DNA of 64,000 nt. Origin: Diabrotica undecimpunctata (lineage: Eukaryota; Arthropoda; Insecta; Coleoptera; Chrysomelidae). The notes beneath the pieces were generated by a model. That model worked only from the letters and a program-made list of their open reading frames with translations, searched no databases and was not told where the DNA came from. The translations under genes and the position numbers were made by a program. The DNA lies in assembly GCF_040954645.1 (NCBI RefSeq), contig NC_092803.1, positions 83,085,417 to 83,149,416 on the forward strand, read 5' to 3'. This document shows positions 33,272-44,478 of the stretch, piece by piece (within the stretch, counting starts at the first letter, position 1; every line of letters begins with the position of its first letter).

Positions 33272-33917
33272 TATACTTCCTCTATAACGAACACGGTTAT
33301 TACGAGGTTTCGCTTATAACGAGATACATTAGATGTCCCGTGACATTTCTATTGAACTATAACCGTCTGTAATAAGATCCAAACACGTGTTTTTTACGTT
33401 TTTAGTCCGGTCGTGGCTATAAATAAATACCTTTTCAAACAGCCCCTCAATAAACTCAACTGCAGCCCGCAATAAACTTCTTTACAATGAATAAATACAA
33501 CTGTTTCACATCTTTAGAAAATATATGATAGAATGATACTGGACCATTTAAAGCAGTTAAAAATAACAGAGTTCTTAAAATTGCAGAAGCAATAGTTTAT
33601 GTTATCCTTGAAAATACGATTTATACATTATGTAGTTGGAAAAAAAATAAGTACAGCTTTTTATTTTAAACAACTCTCTTATGTTTTAATATATTTCATT
33701 GACAATAAAAGTAAATAACTTTTTTTCAAAAACGCCATTCAAACAATATTTATTAACATCTTATATTGCTCCGAATGGCTTCACTATAGGAAGTTAATGG
33801 TTTAGAAAACTACAGATTCATATGTATGCACAGTATTATGATTGTCTGATATAACGAGATCGGCTTATAACGAGGTAATTAGTCTGTCATTTCAGTTCTC
33901 GTTATAGAGGGAGTCTA

Positions 33918-33920
<3 letters not shown>
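33269..33920 (+). mobile_element. TA-inserting MITE, copy 1
   Basis: 652 bp, starting CAGTATACTTCCTCTATAAC and ending GTTATAGAGGGAGTCTACTG, so the termini are ~20 bp inverted repeats beginning CAGT. Both sides are TA. CAG-start TIRs and TA target duplication are typical of pogo/Tigger (Tc1/mariner superfamily) elements. It has no ORF of any size; non-autonomous. Confidence 0.75.

Positions 33921-33964
<44 letters not shown>
33921..33964. repeat. (TA)n spacer
   Basis: TA array between the two inverted MITE copies. Confidence 0.95.
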
Positions 33965-33969
<5 letters not shown>

Positions 33970-34644
33970 GACTCCCTCTATAACGAGAACTGAAATGACA
34001 GACTAATTACCTCGTTATAAGCCAATCTCGTTATATCAGACAATCATAATACATATGAATCTGTAGTTTTCTAAACCATTAACTTCCTATAGTGAAGATA
34101 TTCGGAGCAATATAAGATGCTAATAAATATTTTTTGAATGGCGTTTTTGAAAAAAAGTTATTTACTTTTATTGTCAATAAAATATATTAAAACATAAAAG
34201 AGTTGTTTACTTTTATTATCAATGATATACGTTAAAACAAAAAAGCTGTACTTATATTTTTTTCCAACAACATAATGTATAAATCGTATTTTCAAGGATA
34301 ACATAAACTATTGCTTCTTCAATTTTAAGAACTCTGTTATTTTTAACTGCTTTAAATGGTCCAGTATAATTCTATCATATATTTTCTAAAGATGTGAAAC
34401 AGTTGTATTTATTCATTGTAAAGAAGTTTATTGCGGGCTGCAGTTAAGTTTATTGAGGGGCTGTTTGAAAAGATATTTATTTATAGCCACGACCGGACTA
34501 AAAACGTAAAAAACACGTTTTTGGATCTTATTTTCTCTCGTTATAACCAAATTTGCCTCGCTATAGACGGTTATACTGCAATAGAAATTTCACGGGACAT
34601 CTAATGTATCTCGTAATAACCGTGTTCGTTATAGAGGGAGTATA

Positions 34645-34647
<3 letters not shown>
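33965..34647 (-). mobile_element. TA-inserting MITE, copy 2 (inverted)
   Basis: 683 bp, near-complete reverse complement of copy 1. The first TIR begins TAGTAGACTCCCTC (one base off the expected CAG), and the element ends GAGGGAGTATACTG. It is ~31 bp longer than copy 1, mainly through a duplicated TTTACTTTTATTGTCAAT-like segment near 34155-34235. Confidence 0.75.
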
Positions 34648-34693
<46 letters not shown>

Positions 34694-34833
34694 TATAAAT
34701 ACGTTGGCATTATCGGGTATAGTCTCTAATGAAAATCTTTCTTTTTTCTAAGATACTCAATATTTAGCTATTTATTTGATAGCTTCCTATATATATATCT
34801 ATATATATATATATATATATTATTCCTAGGCTT

Positions 34834-34913
<80 letters not shown>

Positions 34914-34970
34914 AAACCTAATAAACTGTGTTGTTTGTTTATATCCACAGTCACTTAATATCCAGTATTT

Positions 34971-35025
<55 letters not shown>
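34648..35025. repeat. Cluster of (TA)n arrays
   Basis: TA arrays at 34648-34686, 34788-34821, 34836-34911 and 34973-35025. The 34836-34911 array is bracketed by AGGCTTCCTA and TAGGAAACCT, an imperfect inverted pair. Confidence 0.95.
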
Positions 35026-35030
<5 letters not shown>

Positions 35031-37335
35031 TGATTTTATCAGATATATTTCTAATAATATGCCATGTACAAAAGCGAAAAATACATCTTATGATTTATGT
35101 AAATGTCAACCTAAATATTAAACAATATTTTTTTAAGTCTTGACAAAACAACGTAAAAAACAAAACACAATAGATTTAAAATCGTATTTTTATTCTTATT
35201 TTATAACTATGTTTATAACATATATCTACCTGGTTGAATGTTGAATCAGATTTGATATTATTTCGGAGAATATTAGAAAAAAATACAAACGTTTGATGGA
35301 ATATATATGTATTTGTCACAATTCCATTTAAGCTGATTGTTTTTGTTGGATGTTTGTTCTTTTTTTGGTCAATTTCCGAACATGGGTTTGACTTTTTCGA
35401 TTAGGTCTGAGGCTATAAGGTTTGAGAAAAAATTTTATTACCTGTCTTTGTTGTTACTGTGATGCTGGTAAAAATATTGTGATTGTTGTAATTAGAAATT
35501 GTTATTTTAATCGTGAAATGTCACAAATAATCGTGATTACAATACTCACTACCATTGGATATTAATTAACGCATGAAATAAATACATTAGAATGCATTGC
35601 ACTAAGTTTGATACACACAAGTCGAGTTAGTACGAAATGGTGGCAACTCTGCTTGCAAAAACTGACAAAATAAAGAGACTGTCTGTATTTCTAAGTCTCT
35701 TGTATTTTCATGTTTCTTCGCAATAGAATCTAGGTCCTCAAAAGGGCAGCTGTCGGCTTCATAAAATCATTTCTAATTAGCAATATACTTTTATATATCT
35801 TCGCTTAGCTTGTAAAATATGCATTTTTTTAATTGCAAATTGTAGCTCTTAAAGAGGTCGTTTGATTTCGTAAACCTTTCTAAATTTCAACCTAAAATAC
35901 ATTTTGTATACACCCTACATCTATATTTTAGTTCAAAAGATGTAGAATTATAAGAAAACCCGTTATTTGTTTGTGAGTTACGTTTGTTGAGTTGCGTTTT
36001 CCGAGCTCCAATAGTACTTTTGACTAGAAGAGTCGGAAGGATGTAATAACCTTTTTAGTAGTTGCACCAAGTTACTTTTTCCATTTTAGGGTGTCTACCA
36101 CAATGCGGCCTTTGGAATACCTCTGAATGGTTTTAATCCGATAAAACTTTTTTAGCAAATCTATCAAAAATCCTGTTATCTATATTTCCTTATGCCTAAC
36201 ACCCACAGAAATTTTACTTTTTTCTGATTCATCAGTTGTTTAAAAGGCTGTTTGTAGGTCCAATCTGTTACAAGCTTTATACTTGAAAGAGTTAATACTT
36301 TTTCAGGCACTCATTAACACAAAAATCTATTACTATAAGCACGATATAGTAATCTCGCTAAATGTTAGGACTGTTTCGAAGGAATACTAATAGTATAATA
36401 TTAGGAATATTAACTCATAAGTAAAAGCACCTTAAGTGATAGATATTATTATACTAGATAGATGCTAATGAGGTTCTACCAAATGTCTCTGTCTCTGTAT
36501 GTATATAATGTCATTTCTTTTAAAGATAAAACCTTTTTAAAATCCTAAACATGAAAATAAAAGGCATGTTGAATTGCTTAATAGGTGTAAAGGACGAAGT
36601 GGTAGATTTGATCGAGAAGTATTAACTTAATACTGTGTTCAATTGTTATCGTATTTACTTGCTAGAGCGATTCATAAAAATGTTCCCAACATTTTATTTT
36701 TTTACTTCTTCAGTTTTAATATTTTTTGTAGTTTTCGTAATCCATATTTTATAACTTTTCCTCAGCTTTTTACTTTCACGTACCGAATTGTTGTTAAAAT
36801 TACTGGTCCTGATTTAGGTCGAGTTACGAGTTACAAGTCGAAGTTACTTTCAAGAATTTTAGGTGAAGATCATTGTAACTGGTATATACAATGATATTTC
36901 AACAAAGTATGTTTCTTTGATCAGTTGCATATAAATGGTAACTAATTAGTATATATTAAAATAAAGAAAATATTATTAGTTTTTTTTTATTGATTTTACC
37001 CTAAAGTGATTTTTTTACTCAAACCAATATCTAAGACTTTATACTATATATACTCACAAGAAGTAAATAAAATAATATCTGTTAGATTTATCTATTGCAA
37101 ATAAGCATTTACAACTTATAAAATATATTTATAATATTTGCATAACAATAACCTTCCGCTGATCCAATATTAAAGACAGTAAAATTATACACTTTTTATT
37201 TCGTTTTATAATAAAACAGTAATACCTTTGATTGGGTTGTAGTTAATATTTCTTGCAAATCAAAGCAGGGAGTTACAACTGTTGCTGTTTAAAAACCTCT
37301 TTATTAAGATTTTTGGCTTCACATGCAATACATTT
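35026..37335. other. Unassigned stretch
   Basis: No supportable gene, repeat or RNA. The 83-codon frame at 36643-36894 has no recognisable motif. Confidence 0.4.
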
Positions 37336-37343
37336 GTTTGCAA

Positions 37344-37349
<6 letters not shown>

Positions 37350-37386
<37 letters not shown>

Positions 37387-37487
37387 GTTTCTCTCTTCAA
37401 TCCTGACCCCCCGAAGGGAGTGTAGGGGTCATCGTGATGTTGTGTATTGTCCGTCTTCAAAGATCTCTCTCTCTCTCTCTCTCTAGT
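37350..37487. repeat. Two (CT)n arrays
   Basis: CT runs at 37350-37382 and 37463-37485. They lie within or next to the C-terminal coding end of the LINE remnant at 37460-37880, where the minus strand reads RERERER. Confidence 0.9.
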
Positions 37488-37880
37488 CATTTCTTTTAAC
37501 TCATGTATAGGACTTTTGTATATTCCTGTTATTTGATAAATTCATCTTTTTGGAGATCTTCCTCGTGATCTTCAGCCTTCTACCTTCCCTTGGATAATAA
37601 ATCTTTCATTGTTTTATGTGTCTGCTCTCATAACATGTCCAAAGTATTTTAATTGTTGGAGATGGATCTTTGCTGGATAGACGTTTGCTGATATTTAGCT
37701 CATTTAAAATTGAAATATTTATCCTGTAGTCGGTCCACAGAATTCGTAACATTCTTCTCCAACAAAACATTTCAGTGGAGACTATCTTTCTTTTTTCCGC
37801 TTGTCGTAGGCTCCAAAATTCACATCTGTATGTTTGCAATATGTAAAACATATTCCTCTATTTGCTCTTTCTCTGCTTTA
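37460..37880 (-). pseudogene. LINE C-terminal remnant with (GA)n
   Basis: The minus strand reads YRCEFWSLRQAEKRKIVSTE, MFCWRRMLRILWTDYRINIS, ILNELNISKRLSS, a frame break, REGRRLKITRKI, then HELKEMTRERERERSLKTDN and TQHHDDP. It matches LINE tails 'YG-E-W-L-----RKI---E-FCWRRML-I-WT--RTN-SIL-EL' and a final 'DR--WR--V----QHHD'. The RERERER tract comes from the (GA)n array and is probably an expansion of a normal basic/acidic run. Confidence 0.7.
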
Positions 37881-38219
37881 GTGTTATGTTGATTACAAGT
37901 GAGACACTGTGAAACATAATAAACATAAATAGATACTAGCTATTAGACCTAGGAACTGAGAAGACTAGATAGATAAACCATTTTCATCGCTATTAGTAGA
38001 ACGCTAACACAGATAATATTAAAGTTTCACAAGAATGATATTAAAAATATCATACAAATAAAATGTTCTGCGGAGGATATGTCGAAGAACCAAGAAAATA
38101 ATATTTATTTATTTGTTTATTTACGGATATACCATTTTTACAAAAGAATGACGTCAATCTGTATAAAGCGTAAGTTGCAAAATTAGAATTAAACCAAATT
38201 AAGAACTTAGGTACTCAAA

Positions 38220-38940
38220 ACCTTACCTAATTTCTTAAATGTTGTTGTAGATATTCTAAATATCTCTAAACTATTGCTATGTTCATTTGATGAGTTCTCC
38301 GAACAAACTGTTCTATTTAGTTCTTGTTCACATTTAAAGATTTTTTGATGTTCGTTTGGGTATAATACAGATTTATTTGATAAACAATATTGTCCAAAAT
38401 ATTGTCATCTATCAGCGTTCTAAAATACTTGATCGGAGTATACGGGTTTGCAGGTCCTATCGGTAAACTATCTTTCCAAGGTTGAATTGTCTGTGCAGAA
38501 TGTCTAGTAATTCGTTTCTATGTGATACTCTGATGATTGGGCACGTCATTTTCGTCGTCATTGTCATCCTCTTTTTCATTATCATCTTCCTGGTTCTCAT
38601 TATTGTCTTCCATATCCCCCCCGCTCACTTCTTCCGAACAAACATTTTCTGAAATATGCACCACTTCATCATCGTCACTGTCGGATTCTAGAATGGAATC
38701 TTTAGAGTCATATCAACAAATGTTTCTAATTTGAACATTATTTAGTTCTTTCTTGTCATAAAATGACTTTAGGTTCCATTTCTGTTACCACCTGCAAAAA
38801 AATTATGTTATACATTATGGACCATTGTAACTTTAAAGTTACACAATATTTTTTACTCACAAAATACCTAATATTTTATTATCAGAGCATATTATATTTG
38901 CTACAAGAGTCAGAATGTACTTACTTTTAGTTTTACTCAT
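38220..38940 (-). pseudogene. piggyBac-like transposase N-terminal remnant
   Basis: The minus strand has an acidic region (DSILESDSDDDEVVHISENV, CSEEVSGGDMEDNNENQEDD) and then GPANPYTPIKYFRTLIDDNI, LDNIVYQINLYYTQTNIKK, SLNVNKN, IEQFV. This is the start of the piggyBac DDE domain ('FF-LF-D--L--IV-QTN-Y--Q'). A possible first exon (38925-38940, ATGAGTAAAACTAAAA|GTAAGT) and acceptor (TTTTTGCAG at 38792-38800) precede it, but the join runs into a stop. The catalytic Asp residues are not present: the copy ends after about 38220. Confidence 0.65.
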
Positions 38941-38944
38941 TTTT

Positions 38945-39289
38945 ATTTCGTCAGCTAGTATAGAAAGTACTTGAAATTGTGATCAAAGTCACCTATTACA
39001 ACCTATCACTACTCACGACAATACACGACAACTACTATAAGAACCTATGCATAAAATATGACCTTGTGTATGATTGGAATGTTCTGTGTTAGACAGCTGT
39101 ACCTTATAGAAACAACCGACATTTACGGATATATCAAGTTTAGAAATTATTTTATGACTTTTATGCAATCTGTAATTTAAGAGTTAAAAGGGGGCAATAC
39201 ACGGTTAAGTTAGTGCATATAGATTTATTTACCGTTAGAAAAGCGATTTTGTTGAACAATTAAATCTTTAGAACCCACTGTTAAAAAAT
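38945..39289. other. Unassigned stretch
   Basis: No supportable gene or repeat. Confidence 0.4.
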
Positions 39290-39375
39290 TATTTATAAGA
39301 TAAAAAAAAGAGGTTAATCTTTGTAAATGGGTATATTTTATAAAAACCCTTAAAAGGGCTAAATCAAAAACACGA

Positions 39376-39406
39376 ACGTTTTCGGAACAACAGTTCCATC
39401 ATTAGG
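39376..39406 (-). ncRNA. Hammerhead-like motif, mutated
   Basis: Minus strand: CTAATGA, T, GGAAC...GTTCC, GAAAACG. The invariant G of CUGANGA is A here, which should abolish activity. Confidence 0.45.
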
Positions 39407-39736
39407 TTAAAAATACAGGTTACCATGCCTGAGCCACCAAAATATTAGGGTAAAAACCCTTTAAAATATATAAAGTTACCAAAGATTGTACATGATGTTA
39501 TAAATATTATTTGATGTTTAATATTTTAATTAAATTTTACTTCAGGTAACATACACCCATGCTTTAAGTGAGTTCCAGTGTCCGGGTGTATGTTACCTGA
39601 AGTAAAATTTAATTAAAATATTAAACATCAAATAATATTTATAACATCATGTACAATCTTTGGTAACTTTATATATTTTAAAGGGTTTTTACCCTAATAT
39701 TTTGGGGGCTCAGGCATGGTAACCTATATTTTTAAC

Positions 39737-39764
39737 CTGATGATGGAACTGTTGTTCCGAAAAT
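39737..39764 (+). ncRNA. Hammerhead-like motif
   Basis: CTGATGA (39737-39743), extra T, GGAAC/TGTT/GTTCC, GAAAATG. Core intact as in 30038-30072. Confidence 0.45.
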
Positions 39765-40169
39765 GTTCGTGTTTTTGATGTAGACCTTTTAAGGGTTTTT
39801 ATAAAATATACCCATTTACAAAGATTAACCTCTTTTTGTGATACGGTATACAGCCAGCTGTAGGAATTATTTTCCTTGTGGATTTATAAGATACTCGAAT
39901 AGTTCGGTTCGGACAATAATAGTTCGTTACAAACAACTCGATAATTTTCAATATTTTTTTATAACCTTGGTATTAAATTGGTATTAAATAACTAATTTGT
40001 AAAAAATCAGGAAATATACGAGTACTCAGTGATGAATTAAATAAGTAGTGGATGTACTTTACAAGAGTAAAAGTACACTCTAGAAAGGTAACGAGAAACT
40101 ACCTGGAGCCTAACTTTCCCAAGAAACAGTAATGGTATTGGCTGATAAAATTCCCCACCCCTCAATTAA

Positions 40170-42600
40170 ATGGATCAGGGTTGCTAAGAATCTCCAGATT
40201 AGCTAGAAGCATGAATACATTTTCTGATGAAATAAAAATAGGTACTTGGAATCTAAGAAGCATGTACGAAGCAGGAAAGGTTTACAACACTATAAAAGAT
40301 ATGAAGCGCCCAAATATAAGTAAACTTGGAATAAGTGAAATGAGATGGCCAGGGTCTGCAAAGTAATTGTAGACGATCACATTGTATACTATTCAGGAGA
40401 AGACAGTTTCAAACACAAAAATGGTGTAGCCATAATTGTAACGAAAGAAACCGATAAAGATGTAAAAAACGTCGTCCTATTCTCCGACAGGATACTAAGG
40501 TTATAATCAAAACCACTAAATGTGAATATATTACAAGCATATGCCCCCACACAAGACTATGAAGAAAAAGAAATTGAAAAATTCTATCATGATTTAGAAA
40601 AAGTATTAGCATCTGCAAAGAACCACGACCTCAATATTGTCATGAGAGATTTTAATGCAAAGATTGGTGAAGAAGAACCGAAATATATCATATTAAAGAA
40701 AAGATGTCAAATGATACCGTAAAACAAGAAATAATTAGTGTATTAGAACAAAAAATAAAATTGACATCAAGCAAAGATGAAAGTACTGAGGAAAACTGGA
40801 CGGGAAATAAAGATATATTAAAGTCCGTTCAAGAAACAAAATTAAGTGCAGTAAAAACAAGAAAACAATCGTGGATGACAGAAGAAATACTGTGACTCAT
40901 GTATCAAAGAAGAAAAATCGGAAATAAAGATTAAAGCGAATTAAGAGGATCAAAGCAAAAATCGGACAAAAGATCAGACATGCGAAAACACAATTTCATA
41001 GTAAAGAATGTATAATAAATATAAACAATACGAAAATAAACACGATACATTTCATCTGCACAAGAAAGTAAAAGAGATCGCTGAAATCAAACGGAAACAA
41101 CTATCCCAAAGTTTAGAAGACCAAAAGAGACATAAAATATTAGATATTAATAAACAGATAAAATAATGAAAAAACTACATTTCTGAATTATTTGAAGATG
41201 AAAGAGAAAAACACTATACACCGATTTCTATAACAGGTCCATCTATAACAGAAAGTGAGGTTAGATGGGCAGCGCAAACGGCAAAAAATGGAAAAGCACT
41301 TCACCACGATGAAGTAACTGCTGAAATACTAAAGTTTTTCTAAAAAAGGAATTAAAGTACTTCTGGTCCCTTTAACAGAATTTACATAACACTGGGATAT
41401 TACCAACTGATTGGCTTAAGTTGACATTTGTCTCAATACCAAAAAACATCGTTCAAAAACATGCAGTGATTATCGGACAATAAGTCTGATGAGTCACGTT
41501 CTGAAGATCTTACGAGTAATACCTAGCAGAATGTACACGATATTAGAGGAGAGAATTAGCAATACTCAATTCGGATTTAGGAGTGGCTTGGGTACCAGAG
41601 AAGCCTTGTTCAGTATCTAAGTTCTGATCCAGAGAGGCAGATATATAAATCAAAATGTATACAACTATGCAATCGATTTTGAAAAAGCTTTTGACAGGGT
41701 CCGACATACTAAAATGCTAGAAATATTGAAAACAGCTCGATTGGACTATAAAAATTTACGAATAATTACAAATCTATACTGGCATCAATTGGCAAAAATA
41801 AAAGTTGAATAAGAACTGTCAGATTAAATAAATATAAAGATGAAATAAAAATAAATATAAAGGTCTTTACTCTTTAAGTTGTATTTGGCAGATATATTTA
41901 AAGAAGCCCTAATGAAGACAACGGAAGGTAATATTTTTAATGGTATAACCGTAAACAATATTAGATATGCCGACAATATCTTAGTGCTGGCTAATTGCGG
42001 GGAAGACCTTCATAATCTAATGAACAAAATAAAACAAACATGTGATCAGTATGGATTAAAACTCAACGTTAAGAAAACTAAATAATATGATAGTTACCAA
42101 ACAAAACTATATACAGGATGACGGCATAAAAGTTGGAGATGCCGCACTGGACAGAGTAATAAAACTCGTGTATCTCGGCCGTAATATCAATGTCAGCTGG
42201 GATGCAACCGTATAAATTAAAAACAGTATAGAACAAGCCCAAGCCACTTTTGTAAAAATAAGGAACGTACTTTGCAGCCACGATTTTAGCATTGACCTGA
42301 GGCGATGCTTAAATGCTTGAAAGTCTTTGAGATGTGGTTATGTATTATTATACAACTACTGCGAATAAGCTGGGTCGACAGAGTTAGAAATGAGTAGATC
42401 CTTACACGCCTGAACCAAAAAACACAATTGGTTATTATAGTGAAGAGACGCAAGCTGGAATACTTATATTATGAGACACCATTAATATAAACTTTCACAT
42501 CTGATCATTCAGGAAAAGATCCAAGGTAAACGTGGTCCTGGTAGAAGAAGAACATCATGGCTAGGCATCTTTAAAACGTTATCAATTATATTTGAGAGCT
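40170..42600 (+). pseudogene. LINE-X copy, near full coding span, decayed
   Basis: Plus strand with many stops. Endonuclease: IKIGTWNLRSMYEAGKVYNT, ISKLGISEMRWPGS, YYSGEDSFKHKNGVAIIVTK, INILQAYAPTQDYEEKEIEK, LNIVMRDFNAKIGEE (motif GDFNA with G changed to R). Linker: SWMTEEIL. RT: SEVRWAAQTAKNGKALHHDE, FGFRSGLGTREALF, NYAIDFEKAFDRV (motif A), ITVNNIRYADNILVLANCGE (motif C YADN), YGLKLNVKKTK, YLGRNINVSWDATV, and a tail KRRKLEYL... RGPGRRRTSWLGIFKT. Clade not certain (RTE/CR1-like by layout); no active copy. Confidence 0.75.
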
Positions 42601-42609
42601 GTTTGAATT

Positions 42610-43250
42610 TCCACTTCGAAAATCGTTCTCGTAAAGTTGTGGCTTATTTCCAACAAAAATAGTAAATTGCAATTAGGATGCCACAAGAACATAGCTCAAT
42701 GCAATACTCAATACAATAAAAATTCACATTGACACTCCGCTGATAGTTAAAAACTGGGATCTGATTAGTTTTAGAATTAGAATATGTAAATGAGAAAAAT
42801 TTACCAAATAATTTAATTATGTCTTGACTATTACCACATGTACTACCACCATATAACATACTAGATGGCAGAACGTAACTTTTTCGTTTATTTTTTAAAC
42901 GAAAAAATCTTAAGTAATCATCCCTACTACCAAATAATTTATACTGCTGCATTCTTTAAATATTATAATAAAATTGTGATAATTTACTATTAAACCGAAT
43001 AACTTGAAACCTGTATATATATTATAAAATATTGCTAAACTATGAATAATATTATATATTTGTTAGCAAAGGAACCGTTTAATCTTATATAATTCGCATT
43101 TTTAAAATTATAATAAAATTCCTCGTAGTTCACTTGATAATGCTTTTCAAAACCTGGCATGTGTACAAATAAGACCGAATGGTGTATACTATCATCAAAT
43201 AGTGAATCAAGTAGAATAACTACATCAGCATTGTTTGCATTTGTAAATAC
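42610..43250. other. Unassigned stretch
   Basis: No supportable gene. The first ~45 bp (ATTTCCACTTCGAAAATCGT, then TTGTGGCTTATT) resembles the motif repeated at 243-338 and 1126-1220. Confidence 0.4.
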
Positions 43251-43254
43251 TAAG

Positions 43255-43455
43255 TCTTTCATTCTGCCCTGTCGGATTGTTTCCTTCGCTACTGCCTGAT
43301 GTTTATGGTTTTAAGATCTTCCTTTACATCCTCTATCGACCTTCTACGGGGCCTTCCTCTTGTTCTATTTCCTTAGGGTTTCCATCTCTGGATTACTTTT
43401 ACAGCTCGATTATCTGGCTTACTTTCTAAGTGGCCGAGCCAGTTTAGTCTTTATG
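43255..43455 (-). pseudogene. LINE C-terminal remnant
   Basis: The minus strand reads RLNWLGHLESKPDNRAVKVI, QRWKP-GNRTRGRPRRRSIE, DVKEDLKTINIRQ. This is the 'L-WLGH-----D-R-----W---GRR--GRPR-RW-DDV--DL' tail of an insect LINE. Truncated. Confidence 0.7.
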
Positions 43456-43688
43456 ACTTTACAAATCTAAATCTGTGTTTCGTATAATTTTTATTTAACA
43501 CCATAATCATTTAGTTTACGTTTTGCATAGTTTGTAGTGAGTTCTAGTTTGTTGTCATATTTTTATAGACTAAAATATTAAAATGGCCTCTAGGGGGAGA
43601 CTTGATTCTTTCTTATCTAGGAGATATGATCCCGGGATCAAATCTCCCAGAAACTCCTTATAGATGAATGTTTTTTTATTTTATCGGT

Positions 43689-44478
43689 ATGCCACGTCAA
43701 TACAAAAGGAGGGAAGGAGCCAAGAAAAGAACACCAGTCGACAGCCAGAGGTTAAAAGAAGCTGTTTTAGACGTTACTAATAACGGTACGTCTCTCAAGG
43801 GAACGGCAAGTCGTTTCCAAATAAGTATTATGACATTAAAAAGATACATTGGCAGACAACGATCCGAAAATGTTGAAATATCCTTCTCTCCTGATTACAG
43901 GAAGGCTCAAATATTTACAAATGCAGAGGAAAATATGTTTAAAAATTATTTAGATGTTGCCAGCAAATTACACCATGGCCTTATAAGAAAACAAGCAAAA
44001 GAACTGGCGTACGAGTTTGGCGTAAGAAATAGTAAAAAAATACCTGCTTCGTGGAATAAACATAAGCAATCCAGTTACGACTGTTTATACGGATTTCTGA
44101 AGAGGACGAAGACCTTATCACTATGCTCTCCGGAAGCAACTAGTCTTTCTAGAGCAACTAGTTTCAACAGAAATAATGTATCGAAATTTTTCGGAAATTT
44201 AAAGACAGTTCTTGAAAACCATGAAATTGGACCAGAAGCAATTTGGAGCGTGGACGAAACTGGACTTTCCACCTTCCATAAGCCAAAGAAGATCATTGCA
44301 TGCAAAGGTGAAAAGCAAGTTGGTAAAATTACGTCAGGAGAACGTGGAGCAATAGTAACTGTTTGTTGTGCAATCAATGCAATTGGAAACCATATACCGC
44401 CTTTTATAGTTTTCCCTCGAAAACTTTGGCAAGATCGCATGATTGATAATAGCCCACCGGCGTAGTTTATGAAAGTGG
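43689..44478 (+). pseudogene. pogo/Tigger transposase, N-terminal part
   Basis: I chose the ATG at 43689 (MPRQYKRREGAKK...) over the upstream in-frame ATG because MPRxYKR is the usual start. An HTH_psq-type domain (about residues 15-60: RLKEAVLDVTNNGTSLKGTA, TLKRYIGRQ) is followed by a CENP-B-like second HTH (YLDVASKLHHGLIRKQAKEL), the WNKHKQSSYDCLYGFLKR segment, and the start of the DDE_1 domain with the first catalytic Asp in AIWSVDETGLST. ERGAIVTVCCAINAIGNHIP and PPFIVFPRKLWQDRM follow. A TAG ends the frame at 44463-44465. An internal deletion just after YESGWMT removes the other two acidic residues. The protein would bind DNA but not catalyse transposition. Confidence 0.85.

Larger units (their letters stand above)
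39290..39890. repeat. Penelope-like inverted-repeat palindrome
   Basis: Two arms of ~250-300 bp face outward from a ~25 bp centre (39566-39590, AGTGAGTTCCAGTGTCCGGG). Both arms carry GGGTGTATGTTACCTGAAGT, ATGTACAATCTTTGGTAACT, GGGTTTTTACCCTAATATTT, CTCAGGCATGGTAACCT and a hammerhead-like motif. The left arm stops diverging at AACCTCTTTTTT; the right arm runs on to TTCCTTGTGGATTT. The same unit occurs singly at 29866-30197. Confidence 0.75.

Noticed and set aside
38537..38734. Ser-rich plus-strand frame
   Set aside because: Antisense of the Asp/Glu-rich N-terminus of the piggyBac remnant.
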